A stretch of DNA of 64,000 nucleotides. It comes from Nocardia suismassiliense (GTDB taxonomy: Bacteria > Actinomycetota > Actinomycetes > Mycobacteriales > Mycobacteriaceae). A program made the translations under genes and the position numbers. Numbering within the stretch: the first letter of the stretch is position 1; each line of letters opens with the position of its first letter. Positions 62,952 to 64,000 of this stretch are shown one piece after another. The DNA is taken from positions 8,848,174 through 8,912,173 of the forward strand of contig NZ_LT985361.1 of NCBI RefSeq assembly GCF_900269665.1, given 5' to 3'. Below the pieces are notes generated by a model. The model saw only the letters and a list, made by a program, of their open reading frames with translations, did not search any database and was not told where the DNA came from.

Positions 62952-64000
62952 ATGGGAGTCGTGCAGGACCCGAGGGCCGTTGCCGAGAGCACGGCGTCCT
63001 CGACCAGTGCCGCCGGTGCCGCGGCCGGGACTGCCGGGTCGACCGCGGCGGCTCACCGCGGCGGCACAATGACGCGCCCGGTTGCGGCGACCCCGCAGCC
63101 GGGCGCGTTGGCCGAGGACGCACTGGTGCTCGGGCTCGATGTCGGCGGCACCACCATCAAGGGTGAGATCACCGATGCCGCGGGCCGGGTGCTTGCCGTC
63201 GGCACCGTCGCGACCCCGCAGGGCGAAACGGCCTTCGACGCGATGGGGGCGCTCGGCGATCAGTTGCTCGCCGAGCTGACCCCCGAACTGCGCGACCGGG
63301 TCGGCCGGGCCGCCGTCGTGCTGCCGGGCATCGTGGACACCGTCCGGTCGATCGCGGTGTTCAGCAGCAATGTCGGGTGGCGGGACGTGCGGGTCGGCGA
63401 TCGGTTCGTCACCCGGTGGGGCATGCCGGTGCTCATCGAACACGATGTGGCCGTTGCGGGTTGGGCCGAATGGCGTTTCGGGGCCGGGCGCGGTTACGAC
63501 AACGTGTGCGTGGTCATCCTCGGGACCGGCATCTCGGGCACCCTGTCCGTCGGCGGGCACCTGCTGCGCAGTTCGTACGGTCAGGTCGGCGAATACGGGC
63601 ATATCCCGGTGCGCGCCGACGGCCTGCCGTGCTTGTGCGGCAACACCGGGTGCGTCGAAACCGTGGCTTCAGGGGCGGCGATCGCCCGTGCTTACACCCG
63701 TCGCACCGGTCGCGAGATCAGCGGTGCCGCAGAGGTATTCGCGCTGGTGGACACCGATACCGACGCCAAAGCGGTGCTCGGGGACGCGGTCGACGCGCTC
63801 GCCGACGGTCTGATCGGGATCGTGCACGCTGCTTGCCCCGAACTGATCATCCTCGGTGGTGGACTGGCGGGGGCGGGAGCCGCGCTCACCGATCCGCTGC
63901 ATCAGGCGATTGCCGACCGGCTTCGGCTGTTCTCCGCTCCGCACGTGGTGCTGGGTGAATTCGGGGCTCGCGCCGGGTTGATGGGTGCCGCGCTGTTCGC
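62952..64000 (+). CDS. ROK-family sugar kinase, 3' end cut off
   Basis: 349 codons before the window edge. An Ala/Thr-rich extension of about 55 residues, then ROK kinase: LGLDVGGTTIKGEITD (phosphate loop), catalytic Asp in LIEHDVAVAGWAEW, CVVILGTGISGTLSVGG, and the zinc motif CLCGNTGCVET. Phosphorylates a hexose or amino sugar. TACTGT seven bases upstream of ATG suggests leaderless transcription; an ATG at 63069 would drop most of the extension. Probably cotranscribed in function with the SIS gene and importer. Confidence 0.88.
   Translation, partial: MGVVQDPRAVAESTASSTSAAGAAAGTAGSTAAAHRGGTMTRPVAATPQPGALAEDALVLGLDVGGTTIKGEITDAAGRVLAVGTVATPQGETAFDAMGALGDQLLAELTPELRDRVGRAAVVLPGIVDTVRSIAVFSSNVGWRDVRVGDRFVTRWGMPVLIEHDVAVAGWAEWRFGAGRGYDNVCVVILGTGISGTLSVGGHLLRSSYGQVGEYGHIPVRADGLPCLCGNTGCVETVASGAAIARAYTRRTGREISGAAEVFALVDTDTDAKAVLGDAVDALADGLIGIVHAACPELIILGGGLAGAGAALTDPLHQAIADRLRLFSAPHVVLGEFGARAGLMGAALF

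Noticed and set aside
1..64000. tRNA, rRNA, insertion sequences, integrase or attachment sites
   Set aside because: None recognised on either strand; the few inverted repeats fit operators and terminators.

Overview
The window is high-G+C actinobacterial chromosome. An EspG/PPE-like ESX-associated trio, the isocitrate lyase-fadB2 gene order known from mycobacteria, a PapA-type acyltransferase and many probable leaderless starts point to a mycolate-type actinomycete, most likely Nocardia or a close relative. No rRNA, tRNA, CRISPR array, insertion sequence or phage structural module was seen.

Layout. 1-8.8 kb: a cut-off serine hydrolase and GntR regulator, the ESX-associated trio, PPK2, a luciferase-like oxidoreductase, a DsbA/VKOR disulfide pair, a trypsin-like protease whose PDZ tail is frameshifted, and a zinc alcohol dehydrogenase. 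8.9-12.9 kb: one 1,333-residue modular protein of unknown role ending in a GH19 lysozyme/chitinase-like domain. 13-20.6 kb: AI-2E transporter, PapA-like acyltransferase with divergent TetR, ZIP transporter, a small operon (HTH protein, stand-alone Clp-N protein, beta-lactamase-like hydrolase) behind a nested palindromic operator, and a DEAD-box helicase. 20.9-25.6 kb: a MetE homologue lacking three of four zinc ligands, fadB2 and isocitrate lyase. 26-27.9 kb: a secreted lipase and two tandem tiny exported proteins.

28-46 kb is a purine-catabolism island in two halves. The left operon (minus strand) encodes the FAD subunit and fused Fe-S/Mo subunit of a xanthine dehydrogenase, a DUF6986 protein, allantoicase and PuuE-type allantoinase. 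The right operon (minus) encodes OHCU decarboxylase, HIU hydrolase, urate oxidase and an 8-oxoguanine/guanine-type deaminase, with divergent molybdenum-cofactor genes (MocA-like, XdhC). Together they could take aminopurines through xanthine, urate and allantoin to ureidoglycolate. The halves are separated by a 2-oxoglutarate oxygenase/M20 peptidase pair, an XRE-NB-ARC-TPR protein and a small unknown gene. A NitT/TauT-type ABC importer follows, with a 35-codon ORF tucked between its permeases.

49.5-64 kb: PnuC-type transporter, an MFS exporter whose ribosome-binding site lies in a long hairpin, a SigG/SigX5-like ECF sigma factor, a P450-TetR operon, a small acidic protein, a DeoR repressor, TetR plus secreted lipase, and an amino-sugar-type locus (sugar ABC importer without its own ATPase, SIS protein, ROK kinase cut off by the window end).

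The most noteworthy items are the zinc-ligand-less MetE, the 1,333-residue GH19 protein, the palindrome-controlled HTH/Clp-N/hydrolase operon, the 2OG-oxygenase/degenerate M20 pair, and the nested 35-codon ORF. All functional statements rest on reading the sequence and family knowledge; no searches were run.
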